The notes below the pieces were generated by a model. It ran no database searches and was not told the DNA's origin. It worked only from the letters and a program-made list of their open reading frames with translations. From positions 1,488,001-1,552,000 of the forward strand of contig NZ_CP079863.1 of assembly GCF_025263485.1 (NCBI RefSeq): DNA of 64,000 bases, given 5' to 3'. The position numbers and the translations under genes were made by a program. The stretch is from Mycobacterium sp. SMC-2 (GTDB lineage Bacteria; Actinomycetota; Actinomycetes; Mycobacteriales; Mycobacteriaceae). Positions 1-9,508 of this stretch are shown here, piece after piece (the stretch's first letter is position 1; each line of letters starts with the position of its first letter).

Positions 1-914
1 TCGGCCAGCCGCACCGGGTTCATCGCGGAGGCGCCGTAGTAGACCGTTTCCAGCGAGGACAGGTCGCGGGTGTGCGAATCCGGGTGGTCCATCAGCGCGT
101 AGATCATCGAAGGCACCAGCATGGTCGCGGTGATCTTCTGCTCCTCGATCACCCGCAGCACCTCGGCCGGATCGAACTTGGTCAGCACGACCAGCTCGCC
201 GCCCTTGATGATCGTCGGCACGAAGAACGCCGCCCCGGCATGCGACAGCGGGGTGCACATCAAAAAGCGCGGGTTCTCCGGCCACTCCCACTCGGCGAGC
301 TGGATGGTGGTCATGGTGGTGATGGACTGCGCGGTGCCCAGCACGCCCTTGGGCTTGCCGGTGGTGCCGCCGGTGTAGGCCATCCCGCCGATGTGGTCGG
401 GCGGAAGATCGGCCGCCACCAACGGCTTCGGCGCGTACTTCGCGGCCTCGGCGACCAGGTCCACCGCGGAACCGCCCAGCGCTTCGGGGACCGGGCCGAT
501 GGTCAGGACCTGCTTGAGGCCGGGCACCTTCTCCAGCAGGCCCAGCGCCCGCTCGACGAACATCGGGTTGGGGTCGATGATCAGCGACGTCACGCCGGCG
601 TCGCCCAGCACGTAGGCGTGGTCATCCAGGGAGCCGAGGGGGTGCAGTGCCACGCGCCGGTAGCCCTGGGTCTGGCCGGCGCCGATGATCATCAGCACCT
701 CGGGCCGGTTCAGCGACAGCAGCCCGACGGTCGCGCCGGTGCCCGCACCGAGCGCCTCGAACGCCTGAATGTACTGGCTGATGCGCTCGGCCAGCTGCCC
801 ACCGGTCAGCGTGGTGTCGCCGAGATGCAGCACCGGCTTGTTCTTGTTGCGCTTGAGCGCACCGACCGTCAGGTGCCCGGAATGAATCGGATGGCGCAGC
901 AGATCGTCACTCAT
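1..914 (-). CDS. fadD8: Fatty-acid-CoA/AMP ligase FadD8, 3' part cut by window edge
   Basis: Acyl-activating enzyme of the ANL superfamily: it would adenylate a fatty acid with ATP and pass it to CoA. Reading leftward from the ATG at 914, 304 residues are visible and the frame stays open to the window edge, so the C-terminal half lies outside. The AMP-binding motif YTGGTTGKPKGV sits near residues 180-191, and the N-terminal stretch around LHLGDTTLTGGQLAERI is typical of FadD proteins. It is divergent from the amidohydrolase at 981, with only 66 bases between the starts. The symbol rests on synteny: in H37Rv fadD8 (Rv0551c) lies next to Rv0552 and menC, as here. The substrate is not readable from the sequence. 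Confidence 0.88.
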   Translation of the reverse strand, partial: MSDDLLRHPIHSGHLTVGALKRNKNKPVLHLGDTTLTGGQLAERISQYIQAFEALGAGTGATVGLLSLNRPEVLMIIGAGQTQGYRRVALHPLGSLDDHAYVLGDAGVTSLIIDPNPMFVERALGLLEKVPGLKQVLTIGPVPEALGGSAVDLVAEAAKYAPKPLVAADLPPDHIGGMAYTGGTTGKPKGVLGTAQSITTMTTIQLAEWEWPENPRFLMCTPLSHAGAAFFVPTIIKGGELVVLTKFDPAEVLRVIEEQKITATMLVPSMIYALMDHPDSHTRDLSSLETVYYGASAMNPVRLA

Positions 915-980
915 GGGGCAAGACTAGAACGTGTTGCAATTCCGGTCAGCCACCACCTCGGGCCACTAGCATCCCTGCAC

Positions 981-2585
981 ATGGGCGATGCAGATCTCGT
1001 CGTCACCGGAACGGTTCTCACCGTCGACGACGCGCGGCCCACCGCCGAGGCGCTCGCCGTCGCCGGCGGGCGCATCGTGGCCGTCGGCAGCCGCTCGGAT
1101 GTGGCCAAGCTGACCGGCCCGAAGACCCGGACCGTGGACCTCGGCGACGGCTGCGTCATGCCGGGATTCGTTGAGGCCCATGGTCATCCGCTGATGGAGG
1201 CCCTGGCGTTGTCGGACCGGATCGTCGACATCCGGCCCGTCACGCTGCCCGACGCGGATCAGGTCGTCGCCGCGGTGCGCCGCGAGGCCAAGACGCGGGG
1301 GGCGGCCGGCGCCTACCTGAACGGCTGGGACCCGCTGCTGCAGCCCGGGTTGCCCCAGCCGACGCGGGCCTGGCTCGAAGAGACCGCGCCGGACGGGCCG
1401 CTGGTCATCATCCACAACTCCGGGCACAAGGCCTACTTCAATTCGCACGCCGCCCGGCGCGCCGGCCTGACCCGCGACACCCCCGACCCCAAGGGCGCCC
1501 GATTCGGCCGCGACACGCACGGCGAACTGGACGGCACCGCCGAGGAAACCGGCGCGGTCTTCCCGCTGCTGGGCGGCGCCATCGAGCCGGGCGAGTACCC
1601 GGCGATGCTGCGCGCCGAATGCGCCCGGCTGAACCGCGCCGGCCTGACCACCTGCTCGGAGATGGCCTTCGACCCGGCGTTTCGGCCGGTGGTCTCCCAA
1701 CTGAGCGGCGAGCTGACGGTCCGGCTGCGAACCTACGAGATCTCCAATCCTCAGATGTCCACCGACGCCACCCCCGGTCAGGGCGACGACATGCTGCGCC
1801 AGGTCGGCATCAAGATCTGGGTGGACGGCTCCCCATGGGTCGGCAACATCGACCTGTCCTTCCCGTACCTGGACACCGCCGCCACCCGCACCATCGGCGT
1901 GCCGCCCGGCTCCTGCGGATGCGCCAACTACACGAAAGAACAGCTCACCGAAATCGTCGAGGCCTATCTACCGCTGGGCTGGCAGATGGCCTGCCACGTG
2001 CAGGGCGACGCCGGCGCGGACACCATCCTCGACGTCTACGAAAAGGCCCTGCGCCGCCACCCGCGCGACGACCACCGGCTGCGGCTCGAGCACGTCGGCG
2101 CCATCCGGCCCGATCAACTCCGAAGGGCCGCCGGCCTCGGGGTCACCTGCAGCATCTTCGTCGACCAGATCCACTACTGGGGCGACATCATCGTCGACGG
2201 CCTGTTCGGCCCGGAACACGGATCCCGTTGGATGCCGGCGGGTTCCGCGGTGGCCACCGGGATGCGCATCTCGCTGCACAACGACCCCCCGGTCACGCCG
2301 GAGGAGCCGCTGCGCAACATCAGCGTGGCCGCGACACGGAAGGCCCCCAGCGGCCGGGTGCTGGCCCCCGAGGAGCGGCTGACGGTCGAGCAGGCGATCC
2401 GCGCGCAGACCATCGACGCGGCCTGGCAGTTGTTCGCCGACGACGTGATCGGCTCGCTGGAGGTCGGCAAGTACGCCGACCTGGTGGTGCTGTCGGCCGA
2501 TCCGCGGACCGTGGCGCCCGAGCGGATAGCCGACCTCGAGGTGCGGGCGACGTTTCTGGCGGGCCGGCAGGTCTACGGCGCGTGA
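981..2585 (+). CDS. Amidohydrolase family protein (Rv0552-like)
   Basis: Predicted metal-dependent hydrolase of the amidohydrolase-3 type (YtcJ-like), 534 residues. The N-terminal beta-sandwich part (DLVVTGTVLTVDD) is followed by the metal-binding HxH motif in EAHGHPL (His67, His69). Later histidine motifs are HVQGD and RLEHVG, and a C-terminal segment (IGSLEVGKYADLVVL) is characteristic of the family. The ATG at 981 gives the length expected for Rv0552; open sequence upstream of it lies antisense to fadD8 and is not coding. The stop overlaps the menC start by four bases (GTGA), so the two are probably co-transcribed. The substrate is unknown; it is not a recognised menaquinone enzyme. Confidence 0.9.
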   Translation: MGDADLVVTGTVLTVDDARPTAEALAVAGGRIVAVGSRSDVAKLTGPKTRTVDLGDGCVMPGFVEAHGHPLMEALALSDRIVDIRPVTLPDADQVVAAVRREAKTRGAAGAYLNGWDPLLQPGLPQPTRAWLEETAPDGPLVIIHNSGHKAYFNSHAARRAGLTRDTPDPKGARFGRDTHGELDGTAEETGAVFPLLGGAIEPGEYPAMLRAECARLNRAGLTTCSEMAFDPAFRPVVSQLSGELTVRLRTYEISNPQMSTDATPGQGDDMLRQVGIKIWVDGSPWVGNIDLSFPYLDTAATRTIGVPPGSCGCANYTKEQLTEIVEAYLPLGWQMACHVQGDAGADTILDVYEKALRRHPRDDHRLRLEHVGAIRPDQLRRAAGLGVTCSIFVDQIHYWGDIIVDGLFGPEHGSRWMPAGSAVATGMRISLHNDPPVTPEEPLRNISVAATRKAPSGRVLAPEERLTVEQAIRAQTIDAAWQLFADDVIGSLEVGKYADLVVLSADPRTVAPERIADLEVRATFLAGRQVYGA

Positions 2586-3553
2586 ACCCCACGCTGCGCG
2601 ACCTGCTGGACCGACTGCACGTGGTCGCGCTGCCGATGCGGGTGCGGTTCCGCGGCATCACCACCCGGGAGGTCGCGCTGATCGAGGGCCCCGTGGGCTG
2701 GGGGGAGTTCGGGGCCTTCCTGGAATACGCGCCGCCCGAGGCGGCGCACTGGCTGGCCGCCGGCATCGAGGCCGCCTACCGCCGGCCGCCGCCGCCGCGG
2801 CGCGACCGTATCCCGATCAACGCCACCGTTCCGGCCGTCGACGCCGCCCGGGTGGGCGAGGTGCTGGCCCGGTTCCCCGGCGCCCGCACGGCCAAGGTGA
2901 AGGTCGCCGAGCCCGGCCAGACGCTGGCCGACGACGTCGACCGCGTCAACGCCGTGCGCGAGCTCGTGCCGACCGTGCGGGTGGACGCCAACGGCGGCTG
3001 GAGCGTCGAGCAGGCGGTGCGGGCGGCGGCCGCCCTGACCGCCGACGGCCCGCTGGAATACCTCGAACAGCCGTGCGCGACCGTCGACGAACTCGCCGCC
3101 CTGCGCCGGCGGGTCGACGTGCCGATCGCCGCCGACGAGAGCATCCGCAAGGCCGACGACCCGCTCGCGGTGGTCCGCGCCCGGGCCGCCGACGTCGCGG
3201 TCCTCAAAGTCGCTCCGCTGGGCGGTGTTTCGGCCATGCTTTCGATCGCCGCGCAGATCGACATCCCGGTCGTGGTCTCCAGCGCCATCGACTCCGCGGT
3301 GGGGATCGCCGCCGGGCTGGCCGCCGCGGCGGCCCTGCCGGTGTTGCGCCACGCGTGCGGGCTGGGCACCGGCGGCTTGTTCGTCGACGACGTGGCCGAC
3401 GTCCCCGCGCTCGTCGACGGCACCCTGCCGGTCGGGCCGGTCACGCCGGATCCGGCGCGGCTGCGGGCGCTGGCCGCGCCCCCGGAGCGGCGGCAGTGGT
3501 GGATCGACCGGATTAAGGCCTGCCACCCGCTCGTTGTACCGTCGTCCGAGTGA
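2582..3553 (+). CDS. menC: o-Succinylbenzoate synthase
   Basis: Enolase-superfamily enzyme that dehydrates SHCHC to o-succinylbenzoate in menaquinone synthesis; 323 residues, normal for mycobacterial MenC. The catalytic set is visible: KxK at Lys105 and Lys107, metal ligands Asp135 (VDANGGW), Glu162 (LEQP) and Asp185 (AADES), and the second lysine Lys209 (LKVAPLGG). It starts at a GTG that overlaps the preceding stop by four bases and itself overlaps the next gene in the same way, which implies translational coupling through amidohydrolase-menC-bpoC. Cytoplasmic. Confidence 0.96.
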   Translation: MNPTLRDLLDRLHVVALPMRVRFRGITTREVALIEGPVGWGEFGAFLEYAPPEAAHWLAAGIEAAYRRPPPPRRDRIPINATVPAVDAARVGEVLARFPGARTAKVKVAEPGQTLADDVDRVNAVRELVPTVRVDANGGWSVEQAVRAAAALTADGPLEYLEQPCATVDELAALRRRVDVPIAADESIRKADDPLAVVRARAADVAVLKVAPLGGVSAMLSIAAQIDIPVVVSSAIDSAVGIAAGLAAAAALPVLRHACGLGTGGLFVDDVADVPALVDGTLPVGPVTPDPARLRALAAPPERRQWWIDRIKACHPLVVPSSE

Positions 3554-4332
3554 TCAACCTGGCTTACGAAGACCGCGGCTCCGGCGAGGCGGTGGTGTTC
3601 ATCAGCGGCCACGGCGGCGCCGGCCGGACCTGGCAGCCGTATCAGGTGCCCGCGTTCCTGGCGGCCGGATACCGCGTCATCACGTTCGACAACCGCGGCA
3701 TCGGCGCCACCGAGAACGCGCAGGGTTTCACGACGCAGACCATGGTGGCCGACACCGCGGCGCTGATCGAAGGACTGGACGCCGCCCCGGCCCGCATCGT
3801 CGGGATGTCGATGGGCGCGTTCATCGCCCAGGAACTCATGCTCGCCCGGCCCGAACTGGTGCGCTCGGCGGTGCTGATGGGCACCCGCGGCCGCATGGAC
3901 AAGACCCGCCAGTTCTTCCGCGACGCCGAGGCCGAACTCCTCGACGCCGCCGTTCAGCTGCCGAACTCGTACGACGCGAAAATCCGTCTGCTGGAAAACT
4001 TTTCGCACAAGACACTCAACGACGACGTCGCCGCCGCGGACTGGATCGCGATGTTTTCCATGTGGCCGAACAAGTCCACCCCGGGAACGCGTTGCCAGCT
4101 GGACGTCGCCCCGCACACCAACCGGTTGTCGGCCTACCGCAGCATCGCGGCGCCGGTGCTGGTGATCGGCTTCTCCGACGACGTGTTGACGCCGCCCTAC
4201 CTGGGGCGCGAGGTCGCCGACGCGCTGCCCAACGGGCGTTACGTGCAGATCCCCGACGCCGGCCACCTCGGGTTCTTCGAGCGGCCGGACGCCGTCAACG
4301 AGGCGGCGCTGAAGTTCTTCGCCGGCACGTAG
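3550..4332 (+). CDS. bpoC: Alpha/beta hydrolase BpoC, candidate SHCHC synthase
   Basis: Alpha/beta-hydrolase-fold protein of 260 residues, equivalent by position and length to H37Rv Rv0554 (annotated as a peroxidase, bpoC). The nucleophile elbow is GMSMGAF, the catalytic acid is likely in GFSDDVL and the histidine in DAGHLGFFE. The gene starts with GTG inside the menC stop (GTGA overlap) and is followed 31 bases later by menD. Menaquinone synthesis needs an alpha/beta hydrolase (MenH, SHCHC synthase) between MenD and MenC, and this gene sits exactly between the two, so that role is a reasonable inference rather than a demonstrated function. Confidence 0.85.
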   Translation: MINLAYEDRGSGEAVVFISGHGGAGRTWQPYQVPAFLAAGYRVITFDNRGIGATENAQGFTTQTMVADTAALIEGLDAAPARIVGMSMGAFIAQELMLARPELVRSAVLMGTRGRMDKTRQFFRDAEAELLDAAVQLPNSYDAKIRLLENFSHKTLNDDVAAADWIAMFSMWPNKSTPGTRCQLDVAPHTNRLSAYRSIAAPVLVIGFSDDVLTPPYLGREVADALPNGRYVQIPDAGHLGFFERPDAVNEAALKFFAGT

Positions 4333-4363
4333 CCCGCTCGGCGGATTGTGACAGGCTGTAGAA

Positions 4364-5989
4364 GTGAACCCTTCGACGACACAGGCGCGCGTCGTCGTCG
4401 ACGAGCTGATTCGCGGCGGCGTCCGCGACGTGGTGCTGTGCCCCGGGTCGCGTAACGCGCCGCTGGCGTTCGCGCTGGAGGACGCCGATCGCTCCGGTCG
4501 GATCCGGCTGCACGTGCGCATCGACGAGCGCACCGCGGGCTACCTGGCCATCGGGCTGGCGATCGCCGCCGGCGCCCCGGTGTGTGTCGCGATGACGTCG
4601 GGCACCGCCGTGGCCAACCTCGGGCCGGCCGTGGTGGAGGCCAACTACGCGCGGGTGCCGCTGGTCGTGTTGTCGGCCAACCGGCCCTATGAATTGCTGG
4701 GCACCGGGGCCAACCAGACCATGGAGCAGCTGGGCTACTTCGGCACCCAGGTCCGCGCCGCGATCAGCCTGGGCCTGGCCGAGGACGCACCCGAGCGGCT
4801 GGACGCCCTCAACGCCACCTGGCGGTCGGCCACCTGCCGAGTGTTGGCGGCGGCCAAGGGATCTCGCACCGCCAACGCCGGACCCGTGCAGTTCGACATC
4901 CCGCTGCGCGAACCCCTGGTGCCGGATCCGGAGCCGCACGGCGCCGCCATCCCGCAGGGACGGTCCGGCGGACGGCCGTGGACCTACACGCCGCCGGTCA
5001 CGTTCGACCAGCCGCTGGACATCGACCTGTCGCCCGACACCGTCGTCATCGCCGGACACGGCGCGGGCGCGCATCCCAACCTCGCGCAGTTGCCGACGGT
5101 CGCCGAGCCCACGGCACCCGCCCCGGCCAACCCGCTGCACCCGCTGGCCCTGCCGCTGTTGCGCCCCAATCAGGTGATCATGCTCGGCCGCCCGACGCTG
5201 CACCGGCCGGTGTCGGCGCTGCTGGCCGATCCCAAGGTGCCGGTGTACGCGTTGACCACCGGCCCGCGCTGGCCGGACGTCTCGGGCAACTCCCAGGCCA
5301 CCGGGACGCGGGCGGTCACCACCGGGAACCCGAATCCGGCCTGGCTGCGGCGCTGCGCGGAGGTCAACCGGCACGCGAACCAGGCGGTGCGCGGCCAGCT
5401 CAGGGCGCACCCGCTGACCACCGGCCTGCATGTGGCGGCGGCCGTGGCCGACGCGCTGCGCCCCGGGGACCAGCTGGTGCTCGGGGCGTCGAACCCGGTC
5501 CGCGACGCGGCGCTGGTCGGCCTGGACACCCACGGCATCCGGGTCCGCTCCAACCGCGGGGTCGCCGGCATCGACGGCACGGTCTCCACCGCGATCGGGG
5601 CCGCGCTCGCCTATGAGGGACGCACCGTCGCGCTCATCGGCGACCTGACGTTCGTCCACGACAGCTCCGGGCTGCTGATCGGCCCCACCGAGCCGACACC
5701 GCGCCGGCTGACCATCGTGGTCTCCAACGACAACGGCGGCGGCATCTTCGAGTTGCTCGAGCAGGGCGACCCGCGGTTCTCCGACGTGTCGTCGCGGATC
5801 TTCGGGACGCCGCACGACGTCGACGTGGGCGCGCTGTGCCGCGCCTACCACGTCGAAAGCCGGCAGATCGAGGCCGACCAGCTCGGCGCGGCCCTCGACG
5901 AACCGGGAACCGGTATGCGGGTGCTGGAGGTCAAGGCCGACCGGTCGTCGCTGCGAGAGCTGCACGCGTCCATCAAGGCCGCCTTGTGA
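4364..5989 (+). CDS. menD: SEPHCHC synthase MenD
   Basis: Thiamine-diphosphate enzyme that condenses 2-oxoglutarate with isochorismate, the first committed step of menaquinone synthesis; 541 residues. Recognisable parts are the N-terminal [14 protein letters not shown] and [13 protein letters not shown] segments (pyrimidine-binding half), [11 protein letters not shown], and the cofactor-binding [13 protein letters not shown] with [12 protein letters not shown] near the C terminus. GTG start 31 bases after bpoC; the stop overlaps the next gene by GTGA. The conserved inhibitor-binding arginine of mycobacterial MenD was not checked. Confidence 0.97.
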   Translation: MNPSTTQARVVVDELIRGGVRDVVLCPGSRNAPLAFALEDADRSGRIRLHVRIDERTAGYLAIGLAIAAGAPVCVAMTSGTAVANLGPAVVEANYARVPLVVLSANRPYELLGTGANQTMEQLGYFGTQVRAAISLGLAEDAPERLDALNATWRSATCRVLAAAKGSRTANAGPVQFDIPLREPLVPDPEPHGAAIPQGRSGGRPWTYTPPVTFDQPLDIDLSPDTVVIAGHGAGAHPNLAQLPTVAEPTAPAPANPLHPLALPLLRPNQVIMLGRPTLHRPVSALLADPKVPVYALTTGPRWPDVSGNSQATGTRAVTTGNPNPAWLRRCAEVNRHANQAVRGQLRAHPLTTGLHVAAAVADALRPGDQLVLGASNPVRDAALVGLDTHGIRVRSNRGVAGIDGTVSTAIGAALAYEGRTVALIGDLTFVHDSSGLLIGPTEPTPRRLTIVVSNDNGGGIFELLEQGDPRFSDVSSRIFGTPHDVDVGALCRAYHVESRQIEADQLGAALDEPGTGMRVLEVKADRSSLRELHASIKAAL

Positions 5990-6516
5990 GGGCGCCGAAA
6001 GCATTGCTGCGCATCTTGATTCATGGACGCAGTGATGAGCGGCCGAACACCCGGGCCAGGATGGTGTTGCGGTGGGCCCGCATCGCGGTGCTCATCGTCA
6101 CCGGCCTGGTCACGCTGCAGTCGATCCTGCTGGTCGCCGGCGCCTGGCGCAACGACCTTGCGATTCAACACAACATGGGCGTCGCGCATGCCGAAGTGCT
6201 CAGCGCCGGGCCGCGGCGCTCCACCATCGAATTCGTCACACCCGAGCGCGTCACCTATCGCCCGGAGCTCGGCGTGCTCTACCCGTCGCACCTTGCCACC
6301 GGAATGCGGATCTACGTCGAGTACAACAAAAACGATCCCAATCTGGTTCGGGTGCAGCACCGCAACGCCGGGCTGGCCATCATCCCGGCCGGCTCCATCG
6401 CGGTGGTGTGTTGGCTGGTGGCGGCCGTCCTCCTGGTAGGCCTGGCGCTGCTGGACAAGCTGCTGGATCGCCGCGCGACGCCCGACCAGCAGATTTCGCG
6501 CGACGTATGCCCGTAG
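5986..6516 (+). CDS. DUF3592-type membrane protein (Rv0556-like)
   Basis: Small membrane protein of 176 residues with a hydrophobic helix near residues 30-50 ([20 protein letters not shown]) and a second near 140-160, flanking an extracytoplasmic domain with the [14 protein letters not shown] motif common in DUF3592 proteins. GTG start overlaps the menD stop by four bases, so it is translationally coupled to menD. Equivalent to H37Rv Rv0556 by position and size. Function unknown; the constant place between menD and mgtA suggests an envelope role but nothing in the sequence proves it. Confidence 0.85.
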   Translation: MRAPKALLRILIHGRSDERPNTRARMVLRWARIAVLIVTGLVTLQSILLVAGAWRNDLAIQHNMGVAHAEVLSAGPRRSTIEFVTPERVTYRPELGVLYPSHLATGMRIYVEYNKNDPNLVRVQHRNAGLAIIPAGSIAVVCWLVAAVLLVGLALLDKLLDRRATPDQQISRDVCP

Positions 6517-6554
6517 GCAACCTTGTCGAAAGTCGGCGCTGACACTGTGGTGTC

Positions 6555-7712
6555 GTGCGCGTTGCCATCGTCGCCGAATCGTTCCTGCCGGAAGTCAATG
6601 GTGTCAGCAACTCGGTGCTCCGGGTACTCGAGCACCTGCGCGCTACGGGTCACGAGGCCCTCGTCATCGCCCCGGACACCCCGCCCGGCGTGACCCCGGC
6701 GGATCGCGTTCACGACGGGATTCGCGTGCATCGGGTGCCGTCGCGCATGTTTCCGAAGGTGACCACGCTGCCCCTGGGGGTCCCGATGCCCCGGATGGTG
6801 AGCGTGTTACGCGGATTCGACCCGCACGTCGTGCATCTGGCCTCGCCGGCGTTACTGGGCTACGGCGGGGTGAAGGCGGCTCGATGGCTGGGGGTGCCGA
6901 CGGTCGCCGTGTACCAAACGGACGTACCGGGTTTCGCGGCGAGCTACGGCGTCCCGATGACGGCACGGGCCGCGTGGGCCTGGTTCCGGCATCTGCACAG
7001 CCTCGCCGACCGAACCCTGGCGCCGTCCAGTGTGACGATGGAATCGCTTGTGGCACATCGATTCCCACGGGTACACCACTGGGCGCGCGGGGTTGACGTG
7101 CTGCGGTTCGCCCCCTCGGCGCGTGACCGGGACCTCCGGCGGCGATGGTCGCCGCACGGCAAGCCCATCGTCGGCTTCGTGGGCCGGTTGGCTCCCGAGA
7201 AACACGTCGAGCGGCTGATCCCGCTGGCGGCGCGCGACGAGGTCCAGCTCGTCATCGTCGGTGACGGCGTCGACCGGGGCAAGTTGCAAAAGGCAATGCC
7301 GACCGCGGTTTTCACGGGTGCGCTCTACGGCGACGAACTCGCCGCGGCGTACGCCAGCATGGACGTCTTCGTGCATACCGGCGAGCACGAGACGTTTTGC
7401 CAAGTCGTGCAGGAAGCGCTGGCGTCGGGGCTGCCGGTGATCGCCCCCGACGCCGGCGGCCCACGTGACCTCGTCACGCCGTGGCGCACCGGTCTGTTAC
7501 TGGGCGTCGACGAGTTCGAGGCGAAGTTGCCCGCGGCCGTCACCCATCTGATCGACGAACGCCACCGCTACGCGCCGGCCGCCCGGCGCAGCGTGCTGCA
7601 CCGCAGCTGGTCGGTCATCTGCGACGAGCTGCTCGGCCACTACGAGGCGGTGCTGTCGCCGTTCGCCCGGGCGCGGGATTCCTCGTTGCGACGGCGACGC
7701 GCGTCAGGCTAG
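6555..7712 (+). CDS. mgtA: GDP-mannose-dependent alpha-mannosyltransferase MgtA
   Basis: GT4-family glycosyltransferase, 385 residues, orthologous by synteny and motifs to H37Rv Rv0557 (mgtA, once called pimB), which adds mannose to a glucuronosyl diacylglycerol anchor of envelope glycolipids. It has the N-terminal glycine-rich acceptor side ([17 protein letters not shown]), the [15 protein letters not shown] hinge of the donor domain, and the EX7E motif at Glu279/Glu287 ([11 protein letters not shown]) that binds the sugar nucleotide. GTG start 38 bases after the previous gene. Its stop shares the palindrome CTAG with the stop of the convergent MarR gene. Confidence 0.93.
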   Translation: MRVAIVAESFLPEVNGVSNSVLRVLEHLRATGHEALVIAPDTPPGVTPADRVHDGIRVHRVPSRMFPKVTTLPLGVPMPRMVSVLRGFDPHVVHLASPALLGYGGVKAARWLGVPTVAVYQTDVPGFAASYGVPMTARAAWAWFRHLHSLADRTLAPSSVTMESLVAHRFPRVHHWARGVDVLRFAPSARDRDLRRRWSPHGKPIVGFVGRLAPEKHVERLIPLAARDEVQLVIVGDGVDRGKLQKAMPTAVFTGALYGDELAAAYASMDVFVHTGEHETFCQVVQEALASGLPVIAPDAGGPRDLVTPWRTGLLLGVDEFEAKLPAAVTHLIDERHRYAPAARRSVLHRSWSVICDELLGHYEAVLSPFARARDSSLRRRRASG

Positions 7713-8179
7713 CCTCCGTCGATCGGTGTCCTCGTCGTGTCCGCGAGGAACTTCGTCAAGAGCCGATCGAAGTGCCGCAGCTCGGCCGCGGACCAGCCCG
7801 AAAGCGCACGCACCAGGTGATCCCTGCGCACCTCGTGTAACGCTCCTGCGGAGCGTTCACCGGCCGCGGTCGCGTGGATGATCGACACCCGCCCGTCGCT
7901 TGGATCCGTGCGTCGCGTGACGAGTCCGGCGTCGAGCAGGGCTTGCACCCGGCGAGTGGCCATGCCGAGGTCCATGTGCGCCATGCCTGCCAGGCGCCCG
8001 ATCGGCAGTGGTCCCTCGTCGATCAAGACGCGAAGCAGAATGTAAGAGGGTTGCGACAGCTCGGCATCCGCGGCCGAGGCCTGACGCGCGAACGCGGAAC
8101 GACTGACGCTGAGCCGCACGATTCGCGCCAGCGTGGCACTGATCGAGTCCACCGAATCCAGCTTGCGGGTGGCCGTCAC
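7709..8179 (-). CDS. MarR-family transcriptional regulator
   Basis: Winged-helix repressor-like protein of 156 residues. The segment [28 protein letters not shown] is the DNA-binding helix-turn-helix and [16 protein letters not shown] is the MarR wing, with dimerisation helices at both ends. I place the start at the GTG at 8179: the upstream in-frame ATG at 8248 lies inside a perfect inverted repeat (8241-8255) that looks like the operator of this gene and its divergent neighbour. It is divergent from the sulfotransferase at 8351 and probably represses that pair and itself in response to a small, unidentified ligand. Confidence 0.88.
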   Translation of the reverse strand: MTATRKLDSVDSISATLARIVRLSVSRSAFARQASAADAELSQPSYILLRVLIDEGPLPIGRLAGMAHMDLGMATRRVQALLDAGLVTRRTDPSDGRVSIIHATAAGERSAGALHEVRRDHLVRALSGWSAAELRHFDRLLTKFLADTTRTPIDGG

Positions 8180-8240
8180 CGACGACTCCCGGCGCCCGCC
8201 AAACCCAAGACCCGCACGGGCATGACCGTATCGGCAACTG

Positions 8241-8255
8241 CTTGACATAGTCAAG
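8241..8255. promoter_or_regulatory. MarR-type operator palindrome
   Basis: Perfect inverted repeat CTTGAC-ATA-GTCAAG in the divergent region between the MarR gene and the sulfotransferase. Its size and TTGAC/GTCAA half-sites are what MarR dimers usually bind. It lies 62 bases before the chosen MarR start and 96 bases before the sulfotransferase start, so it can control both promoters. Confidence 0.6.
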
Positions 8256-8350
8256 TAACTCCGGATAGTTTTTGACCGGGGTTCGGCACCGCGATTCGGC
8301 GCGCGGCCAAGCGCACACGGTCCGAAACCGGCTCGCACTGAGGAGCGTTC

Positions 8351-9508
8351 ATGTCGGGAGCGCGTTTCTACTTCGACTGGCCCAACTACCGGACGATGCT
8401 TCGGCTGCTGCGCCGAGACCCGCCCGCATCGAAGCGGTGGCGTCGCTACTTTGCCTTCCTGGTCGGTGTGCCGGCCATCGCGGCAATCCACGCGGTGTGC
8501 TTCGCGCTCGATCCGATGCTGTTCGGATCGCTGCGCCGCACGCGGGTGACGGCCCCGACATTCTGCGTCGGGCACGCCCGTAGCGGCACCACCTACCTGC
8601 ACCGGCTGATGGCCGCGGACCCGCAGTTCAGCTATCCCTTGATGTATGAGCTGTTCTTCCCGTCGCTGTTGGAAAAGCGGCTGCTGCACCTGCTTTTTCG
8701 CGTCGACGCCGCGCTCTTCGGAAACCGGCTGCGACGCCGCCTCGACGAGATCGAGGAGCGCCGGTTCGCCCCCACCGACGACATGCACAAGACCGGGTTC
8801 TTCGTCCCGGAGGAGGACGATGCGTTTCTGACGTGGTCGCTGTGTTCGGGATTCTGGATACTGATGTTCCCGTTCATGGGCGAGCTCGACTTCTACTACG
8901 TCGACGAGTGGCCGGACCGCAAGCGGCACCGGGCCATGGGCTTCTACAAAGAATGTGTCCGGCGCCAGATCGCGGCCAACGGCGGGGGCACCCACCTGAG
9001 CAAGAATCCCACCTTCTGCGGTCGCGTCGAGGCGCTGATCGAGACGTTTCCGGACGCAAGATTCGTTGTGCCCCTGCGTAACCCGTATGAGACGATCCCG
9101 AGCCTGCTCAAGCTGCTGCAGACCGAGTGGCGCCTGCGTGGACGTGACGAGCGGCTGATCGCGAACTCGCTGCGTGTCCTTGCCGATCAGTCGATCGACT
9201 CCTACCAGCGTCCGCTCGACGTCTTGGCCAAACATCCCGACGTGCGATCGAGCGTCGTCGACTACCGCGAGCTGGTCCGGCAACCCCAGGTCACCATGCG
9301 AAGGGTCTATCGGGAGCTGGACCTCGAGTTGGGCCCGGTAGCCGCCGCGGCGTTCGACGAGGCCGCGGCCCGCGGCGGGCACGAGTCGGCCCACCGCTAC
9401 AGCCTCGACGAATTCGGCCTCGACCCCGACGAGATCCACACCCGGCTGGCCGGCCTGTTCGACCAATACCACTGGGACACCGAAGGAGAAGACGCGCATG
9501 CCCACTGA
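8351..9508 (+). CDS. PAPS-dependent sulfotransferase family protein
   Basis: Stf-type sulfotransferase, 385 residues, predicted to move a sulfuryl group from PAPS to a hydroxyl or amine acceptor. The 5'-phosphosulfate loop is GHARSGTTYLHRL, about residues 75-87. The 3'-phosphate-binding region follows later as FPDARFVVPLRNPYETIPS. A hydrophobic segment near residues 35-55 (FLVGVPAIAAIHAVCFAL) may attach it to the membrane. ATG start with a GAGGAG ribosome site five bases upstream. It overlaps the next gene by 11 bases, so the two form an operon under the divergent MarR gene. In H37Rv mgtA and menG are neighbours without this pair. Acceptor unknown; sulfated glycolipid or sulfomenaquinone-like products are possible but unproven. 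Confidence 0.87.
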   Translation: MSGARFYFDWPNYRTMLRLLRRDPPASKRWRRYFAFLVGVPAIAAIHAVCFALDPMLFGSLRRTRVTAPTFCVGHARSGTTYLHRLMAADPQFSYPLMYELFFPSLLEKRLLHLLFRVDAALFGNRLRRRLDEIEERRFAPTDDMHKTGFFVPEEDDAFLTWSLCSGFWILMFPFMGELDFYYVDEWPDRKRHRAMGFYKECVRRQIAANGGGTHLSKNPTFCGRVEALIETFPDARFVVPLRNPYETIPSLLKLLQTEWRLRGRDERLIANSLRVLADQSIDSYQRPLDVLAKHPDVRSSVVDYRELVRQPQVTMRRVYRELDLELGPVAAAAFDEAAARGGHESAHRYSLDEFGLDPDEIHTRLAGLFDQYHWDTEGEDAHAH